Shown here in pieces: positions 1 to 8,360 of a stretch of DNA of 64,000 nucleotides. The notes under the pieces are model-generated. The model had not been told where the DNA came from and did not search any database. It saw only the letters and a list, made by a program, of their open reading frames with translations. Every line of letters begins with the position of its first letter. The first letter of the stretch is position 1. The position numbers were made by a program, and so were the translations under genes. Source of the stretch: Microbacterium sp. VKM Ac-2923 (lineage in GTDB: Bacteria; Actinomycetota; Actinomycetes; Actinomycetales; Microbacteriaceae); assembly GCF_022815605.1 (NCBI RefSeq), contig NZ_JALGRP010000010.1, forward strand, positions 1 through 64,000, read 5' to 3'.

Positions 1-135
1 CCGCTTCACACTCCGCAAAACGCTGAACACAGCCACGCCCCTCAATCAGGGTGTTGCACTGACCCAATGAGACCGCCGAGGAAAAGATCCTCCGCTCGCC
101 GAATCCCCTCCGCCGCGACCAGCCCGCGCCTCGAC
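1..135. other. window edge, no gene recognised
   Basis: Short stretch before the stop codon of the first gene. I see no tRNA-like T-loop and no convincing coding frame. The open frames here continue antisense to the SDR gene and are not supported. Confidence 0.4.
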
Positions 136-834
136 TCAGACCTTCTGCCGCGGCCGGAGGCTTCCGAGTCCCCCGTCGGCGCCGATGATCTGCCCGGTCA
201 TCCACGCGTTCTCCGGCGAGAGCAGGAACTCCACGGCCCGCGCGACGTCATCGGGTTCGCCGAGCCGTCCGAGCGGATGCATCGCCTCCGAGACCTTCCT
301 CGACATGTCGGTCGACGTCAGCTTCTCGGTCAGACGCGTCTGCACCAGTCCCGGGGCCACCGCGTTCACGCGAAGGCCGTGAGCGGCGTAGCTCGCGGCC
401 GCCGACAACGTCAGGCCGATCACGCCGGCTTTGGCCGCGGCGATGCCGTCATGGTTCGGCAGGCCCGCCAGGGCGGCGGCCGATGACACGAGCACCACGG
501 ATCCGCCGCCGCGCATGTGCGCCCCCGCCGCGCGCACAGCCGCGAACGACGTCGTCAAGGACGCCGCGATCAGGCCGTCGTACTGCTCGCGCGAGGTGAG
601 GTGCGCGGGTTTGAGCAGCATGGATCCCGCGAACACCGCGATACCGTCGAGACCGCCCGCCCCACCGACAACCTGATCGACGGCGTCGAAGTCGGTGGCA
701 TCCAGGGTGAAATCCGGCTCGATAACGGATGAATCGCGAGCGGTCGTGAGAACGCGGTGACCCGCGTCGCGCAGTCGTTTCGCCGTCGCCCCGCCGATGT
801 CGCTCGAGGCCGCGATGAGAAGGAAGTTCGCCAT
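136..834 (-). CDS. SDR-family oxidoreductase lacking catalytic Tyr
   Basis: A 232-aa short-chain dehydrogenase/reductase-like protein with a Rossmann fold. The N-terminal nucleotide loop reads AASSDIGG (about residues 8-15) instead of classical TGxxxGxG. Ser117/118 (VLVSSAAA) and Lys135 (IAAAKAG) occupy the usual catalytic places. The position four residues before Lys, normally the catalytic Tyr, is Ile131. The C-terminal PLGRLGEPDDVARAVEFL and GADGG segments are typical of FabG-like SDRs. The fold is clear. Classical carbonyl reduction is doubtful, so the protein may bind nucleotide without it or use another acid/base. Substrate unknown. Confidence 0.85.
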   Translation of the reverse strand: MANFLLIAASSDIGGATAKRLRDAGHRVLTTARDSSVIEPDFTLDATDFDAVDQVVGGAGGLDGIAVFAGSMLLKPAHLTSREQYDGLIAASLTTSFAAVRAAGAHMRGGGSVVLVSSAAALAGLPNHDGIAAAKAGVIGLTLSAAASYAAHGLRVNAVAPGLVQTRLTEKLTSTDMSRKVSEAMHPLGRLGEPDDVARAVEFLLSPENAWMTGQIIGADGGLGSLRPRQKV

Positions 835-885
835 GCGGCGAGTCTGACCACACCCGACGACCGTGATCGGGGGCTGGACAAGCCG

Positions 886-1284
886 TCACCCCGTCGTCAG
901 CGCAGCGCGGAGGCGCTCGTTCTCGCTCAGCCAGTCGGCGTCGCCCTCCCACAGTTCGGCCAGCTCGCCGGCCTCGGATGTCGCGATCGCGACTGCCCTG
1001 TGCGCGAGTGCGACGAGCTCCACCGTCGGCCTCGGCGCGCGGGCGATATAGGCCTCGACGTGTTCGGAGAACGCCGGAGTCTTGACGCGTCCGAGCCCGC
1101 GCGCCACCACCTCGGCGGCCGCGACGGCCACGGTCGCGTCATCGGCGTCGAGCCTCGACGGGTCCGAGTCGGCGACGACGTGCAGCGCCGCGCTGACGAT
1201 GCCCCAATCGACGTGGTCCTCGAGTTCGTACGCCCAGTCGGCGGCGGTGTCGTTTCCGAACGGTTCTGCACTCCATGTACCCAT
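886..1284 (-). CDS. DUF4259 domain protein
   Basis: A 132-aa acidic protein starting MGTWSAEPFGNDTAADWAYEL, the characteristic opening of the DUF4259 family (MGTWG-x-GPF-x-ND-AAD). The frame is open further upstream, but homology begins at this ATG, and a TACGAT -10 box lies 7 nt before it, suggesting a leaderless transcript. No catalytic motif or membrane segment is visible. It ends in helix-rich sequence (ELWEGDADWLSENERLRAAL). Function of the family is unknown. It is divergent from metX. Confidence 0.8.
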   Translation of the reverse strand: MGTWSAEPFGNDTAADWAYELEDHVDWGIVSAALHVVADSDPSRLDADDATVAVAAAEVVARGLGRVKTPAFSEHVEAYIARAPRPTVELVALAHRAVAIATSEAGELAELWEGDADWLSENERLRAALTTG

Positions 1285-1291
1285 GCGCGGG

Positions 1292-1297
1292 ATCGTA
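1292..1297 (-). promoter_or_regulatory. -10 box, leaderless start of DUF4259 gene
   Basis: TACGAT on the minus strand, 7 nt before the ATG at 1284. This fits the actinobacterial TANNNT -10 with transcription starting at the start codon. Confidence 0.5.
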
Positions 1298-1363
1298 CGA
1301 CGGGCCTCCGACATCGCCGTAACAGAACGAACCTCCCCGCGCCGCCCGGAGAGAATGGATGCC

Positions 1364-2569
1364 ATGGACTGGCAGATCTCCGAAGACACGGTGCCCTCGG
1401 CCCCGGTGACGGAGGCCGACGCCCGGTCGCTCCTCGGTCGCCCGCCGGCCACCGGCGCGTGGCGCGACGGCGACCCCGGCGGTGACCGCCGGTTCGCGAC
1501 GTTCGGCATGTTCGAGACCGAGAACGGCGAGGCGCTCCCGCAGGTGCGACTCGCGTACGAGACCTGGGGCGAGCTGTCCCCCGCCCGCGACAACGCGGTC
1601 CTCATCCTGCACGCCCTCACCGGCGACAGTCACGTGCGTGGTGCTGCGGGTCCCGGACACCCCACGGCCGGGTGGTGGAGCGATCTGGTCGGGCCGGGAG
1701 CCGCGATCGACACGGACCGTTGGTTCGTCGTCGCCCCCAACATGCTGGGCGGATGCCAGGGCTCGACGGGTCCGGCGAGCATCGCACCCGACGGGTACGA
1801 GTGGGCCTCGCGCTTCCCCTACCTCACGATCCGCGACCAGGTCGCGTCCCAAGCGCTGCTCGCCGATGCCCTCGGCGTCGAACGGTGGTTCGCCGTGGTC
1901 GGCGGTTCGATGGGCGGAATGCACGCGGTCGAATGGGCCGCCGGCCTCCCCGATCGTGTCGCGCGCGCGGCGATCCTCTCCGCACCGCCCGTCACGACCG
2001 CCGACCAGATCGCCCTCAACTCGGTGCAGCTCGATACGGTGCGCATGGACCCGCGCTTCTCAGGCGGCGAGTACTACGACGCCGGAGATGGCGACGGTCC
2101 GCACCGCGGCCTCGCACTGGCCCGCCGCATGGCTCTGCTCAACTACCGGAGCCCCACCGAGCTGAACCAGCGGTTCCAGCGCTCGTGGCAGTCGGGCGTG
2201 AGCCCGCTCGGCCGCGGCGGACGCTTCGCCGTGGAGTCGTACCTCGATTTCCACGGCAACAAATTCACCCGCCGCTTCGACGCCAACAGCTACCTCACGC
2301 TCGTCGAGGCCATGAACTCGCACGACGTCGGCCGCGATCGTGACGGCGTCGAAGACGCCCTCGCGCGCGTCACGGCCACGACACTCGTGCTCGGTATCGA
2401 CAGCGACCGACTCTTCCCCATCGACGGCCAGCACCGCATCGCCCGCGGCATCCCGCAGACCCTCGACGGTGACCAGGCGGTGGTGCTCTCGAGCGACTTC
2501 GGCCACGACGGGTTCCTCATCGAGACCGCCGCCGTCGCGGCGCACTTGCGTCGGCTGTTCGCGACCTGA
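1364..2569 (+). CDS. metX: homoserine O-acetyltransferase
   Basis: A 401-aa alpha/beta hydrolase-fold acyltransferase that transfers an acetyl group from acetyl-CoA to L-homoserine in methionine synthesis. Visible markers are LHALTGDSH (about residue 82), the nucleophile elbow GGSMGGMHAVEWA with Ser near residue 182, the late Asp in GIDSDRLFP, and the catalytic His in GHDGFL near the C terminus. ATGs occur at 1355 and 1364. The second was chosen because GGAGAG (1348-1353) is correctly spaced only for it. The usual partner metY (O-acetylhomoserine sulfhydrylase) is not upstream here; a divergent DUF4259 gene is. No SAM riboswitch fits in the 79-nt gap. Confidence 0.93.
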   Translation: MDWQISEDTVPSAPVTEADARSLLGRPPATGAWRDGDPGGDRRFATFGMFETENGEALPQVRLAYETWGELSPARDNAVLILHALTGDSHVRGAAGPGHPTAGWWSDLVGPGAAIDTDRWFVVAPNMLGGCQGSTGPASIAPDGYEWASRFPYLTIRDQVASQALLADALGVERWFAVVGGSMGGMHAVEWAAGLPDRVARAAILSAPPVTTADQIALNSVQLDTVRMDPRFSGGEYYDAGDGDGPHRGLALARRMALLNYRSPTELNQRFQRSWQSGVSPLGRGGRFAVESYLDFHGNKFTRRFDANSYLTLVEAMNSHDVGRDRDGVEDALARVTATTLVLGIDSDRLFPIDGQHRIARGIPQTLDGDQAVVLSSDFGHDGFLIETAAVAAHLRRLFAT

Positions 2570-2916
2570 CGTTTCCGGATGCCGTGGCGCGGCATCCAGA
2601 GCCCTCGGCGAATCGCGGAGCGCCGCCGCGGGTCCCGAGCGACAGTGCCTCCGCTCGCGTGGAGCCGCCACGGACGCCGCCGGCTCGTGTTCAGTGTCCA
2701 CACCGCCCGGACGTTTCCGCGAGGCGCTCGGGTGTCCTGGACACCCGAGCGGTGCCCCGCACAAGCGCGGCCCGAGACCCTGCGACCGTGTGCACCCTCC
2801 GCGTTCAACATCCACGACACCCGGACATCTCCCCGAGGCGCCCGGGTGTTCTGGACACCCGACGGGTGCCCCACCCCGGACGACAGACGCCGCACCCGCG
2901 TGACGCGGCGCGCCGG
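2570..2916. repeat. 114-bp-phased repeat pair with long palindromes
   Basis: A 347-bp gap between convergent metX and the MFS gene. Two imperfect copies of about 69 bp (2689-2757 and 2803-2871) are spaced exactly 114 bp apart. Each holds a GGGTGTYCTGGACACCC palindrome. In the first copy it extends to a perfect 25-nt odd palindrome (2726-2750, centre T2738); in the second the core is 2843-2861. These could act as bidirectional terminators or be a mobile intergenic repeat. No coding frame is convincing. Confidence 0.75.
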
Positions 2917-4164
2917 TCAGCGCTGCGTCGGGATCGACCCGGTGATCGCGGTCTGCGCGGCCTCGGCCGCCGGCATCCGGTGTTCGGGGTGACGACCGCT
3001 CCGATCCTCCCTGCGGTACGAGACCACGGCGACGACGAGCCCGCCGACAGCAAGCACGGCACCGACCCAGGCGGGGGCGACGAGTCCGAGACCCGCCGCG
3101 ATCGCTAGTCCACCCAGGAACGCGCCGAGGCTGTTGCCGATGTTGAGCGCTGAATGGTTCAGAGCGGCGGCGATCGACTGGTTGTCCTCGGCCACGTCCA
3201 TCAGGCGGGTCTGGATCGCCGGGCTCAGCGCCGCCCCGCAGAACGCGACGAGGAAGGCGAACAGCACGAGGCTCACGATCCAGCCGGCCGTCATCGCGAG
3301 GCCGATGGATGCCGCGGCCAGGGCGGTGAGACCGATGTACAACCAGAACCGAAGGTTCTTGTCCGCCAGGGCACCCCCGACCACGTTGCCGATGGTCATG
3401 CCGATGCCCACGAGCACCAGGACGAGGGAAACCGCCCACTCCGGCTGCCCGGCGACATCGGTGATCATGGGCGCGATGTAGCTGTACATCGCGAAGAACC
3501 CGCCGAAGCCGATCGCCCCGATTCCCAGTGCGAACCACACCTGGCCGATGCGGAACACCCGCAGCTCATCACGCAATCGGCGACCGGGTGACCCGGGGTG
3601 CTTCGGCACGAACATCGCGATGCAGATCGTCGCCAGCAGGAAGATGCCGGTGACGACGGCGAACGCCGCGCGCCAGCCGACCTGCTGGCCCAGCAGGGTG
3701 CCCAGTGGCACGCCGACGACGTTGGCGATCGTCAGGCCCGTCAGCACGAAGGCGACGCCCTTGGCGCGGTTGCCGGGACCGAGAGCGTCCGCGGCCACCA
3801 GCGCACCGATGCCGAAGTACGCACCGTGCGGCAGCCCCGCGAGGAAACGGGATGCCGCGACGAGCTCGAACGTGGGGGCGATGACCGTCAGCAGGGTGAA
3901 GAACGCCAGCGCGGCGGCCAGCACGATCATCACGCGGTGCCGCGGGAAGCGTGCGACCGACCCGGCGATCGTGGGCGCGCCGACGACCACGCCGAGCGCG
4001 TAGAGGGAGATCAGCCAGCCCGCTTGCGCGATGGCATCGTCGGGCGAGGCCGCCCACGCACCGGGGACGAGTTCTCGAGCGATGTTGGGCAGGAGGCCCA
4101 TCACCACGAACTCGGTCATGCCGATGCCGAAACTGCCGATGGCGAGAGAAAGGAGCGCCCGCAT
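2917..4164 (-). CDS. MFS transporter (AraJ/arabinose-efflux-like)
   Basis: A 415-aa polytopic membrane protein with about 12 hydrophobic segments and a polar central loop (HPGSPGRRLRDEL). It begins MRALLSLAIGSFGIGMTEFV, a signature of the AraJ/YdhP/CmlR-like drug and sugar efflux branch of the major facilitator superfamily. SRFLAGLPHGAYFGIG matches the motif after TM4 in this branch. ATG 4164 has an upstream GAGAGGT ribosome site. An alternative GTG at 4197 would be leaderless, with TACACT 6 nt before it. Substrate not predictable. The C-terminal tail is cytoplasmic and rich in charged residues. Confidence 0.88.
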   Translation of the reverse strand: MRALLSLAIGSFGIGMTEFVVMGLLPNIARELVPGAWAASPDDAIAQAGWLISLYALGVVVGAPTIAGSVARFPRHRVMIVLAAALAFFTLLTVIAPTFELVAASRFLAGLPHGAYFGIGALVAADALGPGNRAKGVAFVLTGLTIANVVGVPLGTLLGQQVGWRAAFAVVTGIFLLATICIAMFVPKHPGSPGRRLRDELRVFRIGQVWFALGIGAIGFGGFFAMYSYIAPMITDVAGQPEWAVSLVLVLVGIGMTIGNVVGGALADKNLRFWLYIGLTALAAASIGLAMTAGWIVSLVLFAFLVAFCGAALSPAIQTRLMDVAEDNQSIAAALNHSALNIGNSLGAFLGGLAIAAGLGLVAPAWVGAVLAVGGLVVAVVSYRREDRSGRHPEHRMPAAEAAQTAITGSIPTQR

Positions 4165-4203
4165 CGCCGCACCTCTCGAGGTCGTCGAAGAGGTCACCAG
4201 ACG

Positions 4204-4209
4204 AGTGTA
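4204..4209 (-). promoter_or_regulatory. -10 box of MFS gene
   Basis: TACACT, 6 nt before GTG 4197. It either makes that GTG a leaderless start or gives a 33-nt leader to ATG 4164. Confidence 0.45.
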
Positions 4210-4291
4210 TTCGGCTGGCGTCGGCGAGGTCGAATCGTTTCGAGGTGTCGTCCGTTTCCCGCCGCCCGGGCCGGATCCCCGCCCGCCCGGA

Positions 4292-4618
4292 TCAGTCGGC
4301 CCGGCGCTGCAACGCGTCTTCGAGGCGCGCGATCTTCCCGTCGATCTCCCCCGTGCGACCCGGGCGGATGTCCGCCTTCACGACGAGCGACACGCGGGAT
4401 CCGTAGGGCAGAACGGCATCCGTCGCCGCTTTGACCACCGCGAACACCTCGTCCCACTCCCCCTCGATCTCGGTGAACATCGAACTGGTACGGTGCGGCA
4501 GTCCCGAGGCGCGGACGACAGCGACGGCCGCCGCGACCGCGTCGTGCACAGACCCGTCGGGAGTCTCCGCCGAGGCGGGACCGATGCCGGATGGAGCGAC
4601 CGAGAAGGCGATGAGCAT
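4292..4618 (-). CDS. thiamine-binding protein (MTH1187/YkoF-like)
   Basis: A 108-aa protein of the small ferredoxin-like MTH1187/DUF77 family. It opens MLIAFSVAPSGIGPASAETP, carries a V..AV..VRASGLPHRTSSMFTEIEG core and ends in a basic helix. Family members bind thiamine or related pyrimidines, and one branch serves thiamine uptake in the cytosol. No ABC or ECF thiamine transporter genes are adjacent, so the role here is inferred only from the fold. A TAGCCT box 6 nt before the ATG suggests a leaderless mRNA. Confidence 0.82.
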   Translation of the reverse strand: MLIAFSVAPSGIGPASAETPDGSVHDAVAAAVAVVRASGLPHRTSSMFTEIEGEWDEVFAVVKAATDAVLPYGSRVSLVVKADIRPGRTGEIDGKIARLEDALQRRAD

Positions 4619-4624
4619 GCCCCC

Positions 4625-4630
4625 AGGCTA
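4625..4630 (-). promoter_or_regulatory. -10 box, leaderless start
   Basis: TAGCCT on the minus strand, 6 nt before the ATG of the thiamine-binding protein. Confidence 0.5.
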
Positions 4631-4713
4631 CGGGGCGGGCACGCGCCGGGCGAGGCCACGACCTCCGGGAGTGCCGACGGCCGTCGGCCGCGGTGTCCCG
4701 CCTCCGAACTCGG

Positions 4714-6021
4714 TCATCGCCCGGCGGGCACGCGCGGCGGTACGGGCTTGCGACCCGTCACGATCTCCCGCAGGCCGGCGGGCGGGCGCACGCGACCCAC
4801 GGGGGCCTTCACGACCCGCACGATCGCCCATACCAGCAGCACCAGAGCGAGGAGGTTTCGCACCTCGAGCACGACGACGGGGAACGGATTGGGGTGCGTC
4901 GCCATGAGGCCGTCGTAGAGCATCGGATACATCCACTGGGTGAGTCCGGCGATCACCAGCGTCATCGCCGCGAACCCGTACCAACGGCGCCGTTCGAGCA
5001 TGAGGCCCAGGGCGACGGGGGCGAACAGCCATACGTAGTACTGCGGCGATCCCACCTTGTTCAGCGCGATGAAGGCGGTCACCAGCGCCAGCGACAACGG
5101 CGGGAACAGGGCCAGGTACGTCGCGCCGTGGCGGAGCTTCCACACGCCGACGGCGGCGACTCCCGCCATGACGAGCAGCATGATCGGCGTCATTGCGGCG
5201 ATGAGCGGCTCAGCGCCGGGGCCCGTCACCTGGAAGGTGAGGACGTCGCCGTCGTAGTAGACCTCGCTGCCGGGCACGTAGAACGCGGCGAGGAACATGT
5301 ACAGGCCGCCGACCGGCGCCTCCATCTGGATACCCCGCGAGGTCTGATCGCCCACGAACCCGAACACGAAGGGCGCACCGCCCAGCGCCACCACGGGGAT
5401 GATCGTGGCCAGCGACACCGCCACCGCCCCCCACACGAGCGCGAGACGTCGACGGATCACGACGAGACCCGCGGCGAGGATGGCCGCCGGCCACACCTTC
5501 ATCCACACGGCGATCGAGAGGAGAAGGGATGCCAGGAACGGGCGACGGAGCATCCATATCCCGCCGAGGAGGGCGAGGGGCACGGTGATGCCGTCGATGC
5601 GGTAGAGGCCGACCGGGCCGATCAGCAGGATCGCGGCGAGCCAGAACCACGCCGCGAGCACGCGGCCGCGCGAGCGGGCGTCGCCGACGAGCACCACGAA
5701 GGCGATGAGGTTGAACACCGACACTGTCAGGGCCCAGGCGGGTGTGTAGCTGATCGCCCACGCGAAGACCCAGGCGAAGGTCATCGGCAGGAACGCGAGC
5801 TGCGGGTAGATCCAGTTCTCGGTGATGCCCGGCCACTGCCACGTGTCGCTGCGCGTGCACGAGCTCACGTCGATGCCGCCGAACAGCGCGCAGCGCGACC
5901 ACGGCTCGTACACCAGGTACACGTCGCCCATCGGCTCGTTGGGCTGTTGGTAGCCCAGCACTGCGACGACGACGTGCACGGCGACGAACGCGATCAACAG
6001 GGGAACGACACGCCTCAGCAC
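4714..6021 (-). CDS. GT87-type membrane glycosyltransferase (DUF2029)
   Basis: A 435-aa polytopic protein with about 10-12 membrane segments, of the GT-C type (family 87/DUF2029). Actinobacterial relatives are polyprenyl-phosphate-mannose-dependent mannosyltransferases in lipoglycan assembly. An early periplasmic loop contains acidic and aromatic residues (NEPMGDVYLVYEPW) in the usual active-site position, and SPQYYVWLFAP is a typical late motif. Two Cys residues in the first large loop (RCALFGG..VSSCTR) might form a disulfide. Start is GTG 6021 with TAGGAT 6 nt upstream. It stands alone; the exact sugar acceptor is unknown. Confidence 0.8.
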   Translation of the reverse strand: MLRRVVPLLIAFVAVHVVVAVLGYQQPNEPMGDVYLVYEPWSRCALFGGIDVSSCTRSDTWQWPGITENWIYPQLAFLPMTFAWVFAWAISYTPAWALTVSVFNLIAFVVLVGDARSRGRVLAAWFWLAAILLIGPVGLYRIDGITVPLALLGGIWMLRRPFLASLLLSIAVWMKVWPAAILAAGLVVIRRRLALVWGAVAVSLATIIPVVALGGAPFVFGFVGDQTSRGIQMEAPVGGLYMFLAAFYVPGSEVYYDGDVLTFQVTGPGAEPLIAAMTPIMLLVMAGVAAVGVWKLRHGATYLALFPPLSLALVTAFIALNKVGSPQYYVWLFAPVALGLMLERRRWYGFAAMTLVIAGLTQWMYPMLYDGLMATHPNPFPVVVLEVRNLLALVLLVWAIVRVVKAPVGRVRPPAGLREIVTGRKPVPPRVPAGR

Positions 6022-6027
6022 CGGCCA

Positions 6028-6033
6028 ATCCTA
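6028..6033 (-). promoter_or_regulatory. -10 box, leaderless start
   Basis: TAGGAT on the minus strand, 6 nt before the GTG of the GT87-type gene. Confidence 0.55.
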
Positions 6034-6106
6034 AACGGGGCTGTCTGAACGCCCCGGACGTGGATGCGCCGACCTCGCGCCACGACGGGCGAGGAGCCCG
6101 CGAACG

Positions 6107-6964
6107 TTATGCGATCGAGTCCCCGAGCAGGGCGGCGACCACCTCGGGCAGGGCTTCGGCGACATCGAGTGCCGTGATCGGTCCGCCCCCTCCTCCGCGG
6201 GCGAGGGATGCCGTCGTACCGGCGCGACCGTGCAGCCACGCCGCGGTCGCCGCGCACGCCGCGAGATCGTCCGGGCTGCTGCCTCCCGCCGCCACGGCTC
6301 CCGCGACGACCGCCCCGAGCACGCCCCCCAGCACGTCGCCGGTGCCGGCGGTGGCGAGCCACGCGGTGCCGTTCGACACACGGCGGCTCCAGCCGCCGGC
6401 CGCGGCCACGATGGTCACTGCGCCCTTGCAGAGCACGACGCCCCCGAAGGCGTCCGCGGTCTCCCGCGCCGCGCGCTCTCTCGCGTCGTCGTCGCCGGCG
6501 TCCGCCCGCGGCAACCCGAGCGCCTCCCGCAGCCGGACGACCTCGCGAGCGTGCGGGGTGACGATGATCGGCGCCGTGGCCCCCGGCACGAGATCCAACG
6601 CCCCGGCATCGACGACGACCGGCACCTCGCCGTTCAGGATGCCGCGGAGCGCGGCCGTCTCGGGCGCGTCGCGCTCGGCGGCATCCGTTCCGGACCCGAT
6701 CACCCACGCCTGCACGCGCCCGTCCGCCGTCACCGTCTCGGGGCGGCGCTGCAGCACGAGGTCCTGCGCACGCGAGGGTCCGAGGTAGCGGACCATCCCC
6801 GTGCCGGTCCGCCACGCGGCCTCGACGCCGAGCACGGCAGCTCCCGGATACCGCGTGGAGCCGGTGCGCAGCCCCACGACGCCGCGGGAATACTTGTCGT
6901 CGTCCGCCGTTGGCCTCCGCAGTGTGCGAGCCGCATCCAGCCCGCTCCAGTCCCTCGCCGTCAT
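6107..6964 (-). CDS. nnrD: ADP-dependent NAD(P)H-hydrate dehydratase
   Basis: A 285-aa ribokinase-like enzyme that dehydrates damaged NADHX/NADPHX back to NAD(P)H using ADP. Visible markers are DKYSRGVVGL near the N terminus, the GAWRTGTG-like AAWRTGTGMVRY segment, VDAGALDLV, TPHAREVVRL, KGAVTIV, and the nucleotide motif NGTAWLATAGTGDVLGGVLG. The length fits the dehydratase domain alone: the NnrE epimerase domain, fused in E. coli, is absent here. A TAGGGT box 6 nt before ATG 6964 suggests leaderless transcription. It is divergent from the Old Yellow Enzyme gene with a 29-nt gap. Confidence 0.92.
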   Translation of the reverse strand: MTARDWSGLDAARTLRRPTADDDKYSRGVVGLRTGSTRYPGAAVLGVEAAWRTGTGMVRYLGPSRAQDLVLQRRPETVTADGRVQAWVIGSGTDAAERDAPETAALRGILNGEVPVVVDAGALDLVPGATAPIIVTPHAREVVRLREALGLPRADAGDDDARERAARETADAFGGVVLCKGAVTIVAAAGGWSRRVSNGTAWLATAGTGDVLGGVLGAVVAGAVAAGGSSPDDLAACAATAAWLHGRAGTTASLARGGGGGPITALDVAEALPEVVAALLGDSIA

Positions 6965-6970
6965 GGCGTC

Positions 6971-6976
6971 ACCCTA
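6971..6976 (-). promoter_or_regulatory. -10 box, leaderless start of nnrD
   Basis: TAGGGT on the minus strand, 6 nt before the nnrD ATG, within the short nnrD/OYE divergent gap. Confidence 0.55.
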
Positions 6977-6993
6977 GAACGCAAAGGTCCCCC

Positions 6994-8052
6994 ATGAGCG
7001 CCCTCTTCACACCCCTGTCCATTCGCGGTATCGAGGTGCGCAACCGGCTGTGGGTGTCGCCGATGTGTCAGTACAGCGCGGTCGACGGCGTGCCGAACGA
7101 CTGGCACCACGTGCACCTCGCGCAGTTCGCCGCGGGAGGTGCGGGGCTGGTGATCGCCGAGGCGAGCGCGATCTCACCCGAGGGGCGGATCTCGCCCGAC
7201 GACGCGGGGCTGTGGAACGACGCGCAGGCCGAGGCGTGGCAGCCGATCGTCGCCGCGATCCGCGCCCGCGGCGCCGTCGCGGGCGTGCAGCTCAGCCACG
7301 CCGGACGGAAGGCCTCGACCACGTCGCCGCTCACCGGCGAGCGCGGGTCCGTCGCCCTCGATGCCGGCGGATGGAGCATGGTCGCCCCGTCGGCGGTCGC
7401 CTATGGCTCGTACGCCGAACCGATGGCACTGGACATCGCGGGAATCGACGCGATGGTGAGCGATTTCGCGGATGCCGCGCGCCGCGCCGTCGCGGCCGGG
7501 TTCGAGGTCGTCGAGGTGCACGCCGCTCACGGCTATCTGCTGCACCAGTTCCTCTCGCCGCTGACGAACCACCGCGACGACGCCTACGGCGGATCGTTCG
7601 AGAACCGCGCGCGCCTGCTCGCGCGCGTCACCGAAGCCGTGCGGGCGGCCGCGCCCGACGCGGCGCTGTTCGTGCGCTTCTCGGCGACCGACGCGGCCGA
7701 GGGCGGGTGGGACGTCGCCGACACCGTCGCCGCCGCCCGCCTGGTGGCGCGGGCCGGTGCGGACCTCATCGACGTGTCCAGCGGGGGGCTCGTGCCCCAT
7801 CAGCGGATCACTCCCGGCCCCGGCTATCAGGTGGACCACGCCGCCACGGTGCGCCGCGAGACCGGGCTCCTCGTCAGCGCCGTCGGCATGATCGACGACC
7901 CCGCGTTCGGCGAGGAGATCGTCGCCGACGGCCGCGCCGACGCGGTCATGTCGGCCCGCGAGTGGCTCCGCGACCCCCACTACGCCCTCCGCGCCGCCGC
8001 CGCACTCGGCGTGGATTCCCCCGCCCCCGCGCAGTACCTCCGCGCGTACTGA
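6994..8052 (+). CDS. NADH:flavin oxidoreductase, YqjM-type Old Yellow Enzyme
   Basis: A 352-aa FMN-dependent ene-reductase with a TIM-barrel fold. Markers are LWVSPMCQYSA with Cys25, the redox-tuning Cys of YqjM-type (class III) enzymes, HLAQFAAGGAGLVIAEA, the substrate-binding HAAHGYLLHQFLSPLTN motif, and YGGSFENRARLL. Start ATG 6994 matches the family start MSALFTPLSIRG. Substrates are probably alpha,beta-unsaturated carbonyls and the enzyme is cytoplasmic. It is divergent from nnrD, so the pair may be co-expressed for nicotinamide and flavin redox maintenance; that is inference. Confidence 0.92.
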   Translation: MSALFTPLSIRGIEVRNRLWVSPMCQYSAVDGVPNDWHHVHLAQFAAGGAGLVIAEASAISPEGRISPDDAGLWNDAQAEAWQPIVAAIRARGAVAGVQLSHAGRKASTTSPLTGERGSVALDAGGWSMVAPSAVAYGSYAEPMALDIAGIDAMVSDFADAARRAVAAGFEVVEVHAAHGYLLHQFLSPLTNHRDDAYGGSFENRARLLARVTEAVRAAAPDAALFVRFSATDAAEGGWDVADTVAAARLVARAGADLIDVSSGGLVPHQRITPGPGYQVDHAATVRRETGLLVSAVGMIDDPAFGEEIVADGRADAVMSAREWLRDPHYALRAAAALGVDSPAPAQYLRAY

Positions 8053-8068
8053 CGTCTCACCCCGCCGC

Positions 8069-8098
8069 CCCGCGCGGAACACCCTGTGTCCGCGCGGG
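8069..8098 (+). terminator. hairpin after OYE gene
   Basis: Perfect 10-bp stem (CCCGCGCGGA / TCCGCGCGGG) with a 10-nt loop, 17 nt after the stop codon. Confidence 0.55.
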
Positions 8099-8313
8099 AA
8101 CTCTCGACCGACTGCGCGGCATCCGTCCTGCGCGCGTCAGCTGACGTGCTCGCGGTCGTCCGTTGCTCGCAGGGGAACGCGAACCTCGTGGGTTCCGGCA
8201 TCGATCCTGCGAAGAACGTCGCGATCTCCGAACCTCGCGGGGGCCACATCCCCCACGAGTGCCGACGCACCGGGGGCCGCTCAGCCCCCTCCCACGGCGC
8301 CCCGACACGCAGA
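8099..8313. other. intergenic, no gene recognised
   Basis: GC-rich spacer between the OYE and CorC-like genes. A plus-strand frame (8086-8364) is open but has no family resemblance and overlaps both hairpins. I treat it as non-coding. Confidence 0.4.
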
Positions 8314-8354
8314 GCACCGGATGCCGCGGGCCTGAGCCGCGCGGCATCCGGTGC
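8314..8354. terminator. bidirectional terminator
   Basis: Perfect 15-bp inverted repeat (GCACCGGATGCCGCG and its complement) with an 11-nt loop, followed by TTT on the plus strand. It sits between convergent genes, 6 nt from the stop of the CorC-like gene. Both arms contain the over-represented GGATGCC heptamer. Confidence 0.7.
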
Positions 8355-8360
8355 TTTCGT

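Noticed and set aside
1285..1363. SAM riboswitch before metX
   Set aside because: Only 79 nt are available and no SAM aptamer core or terminator stem is visible.
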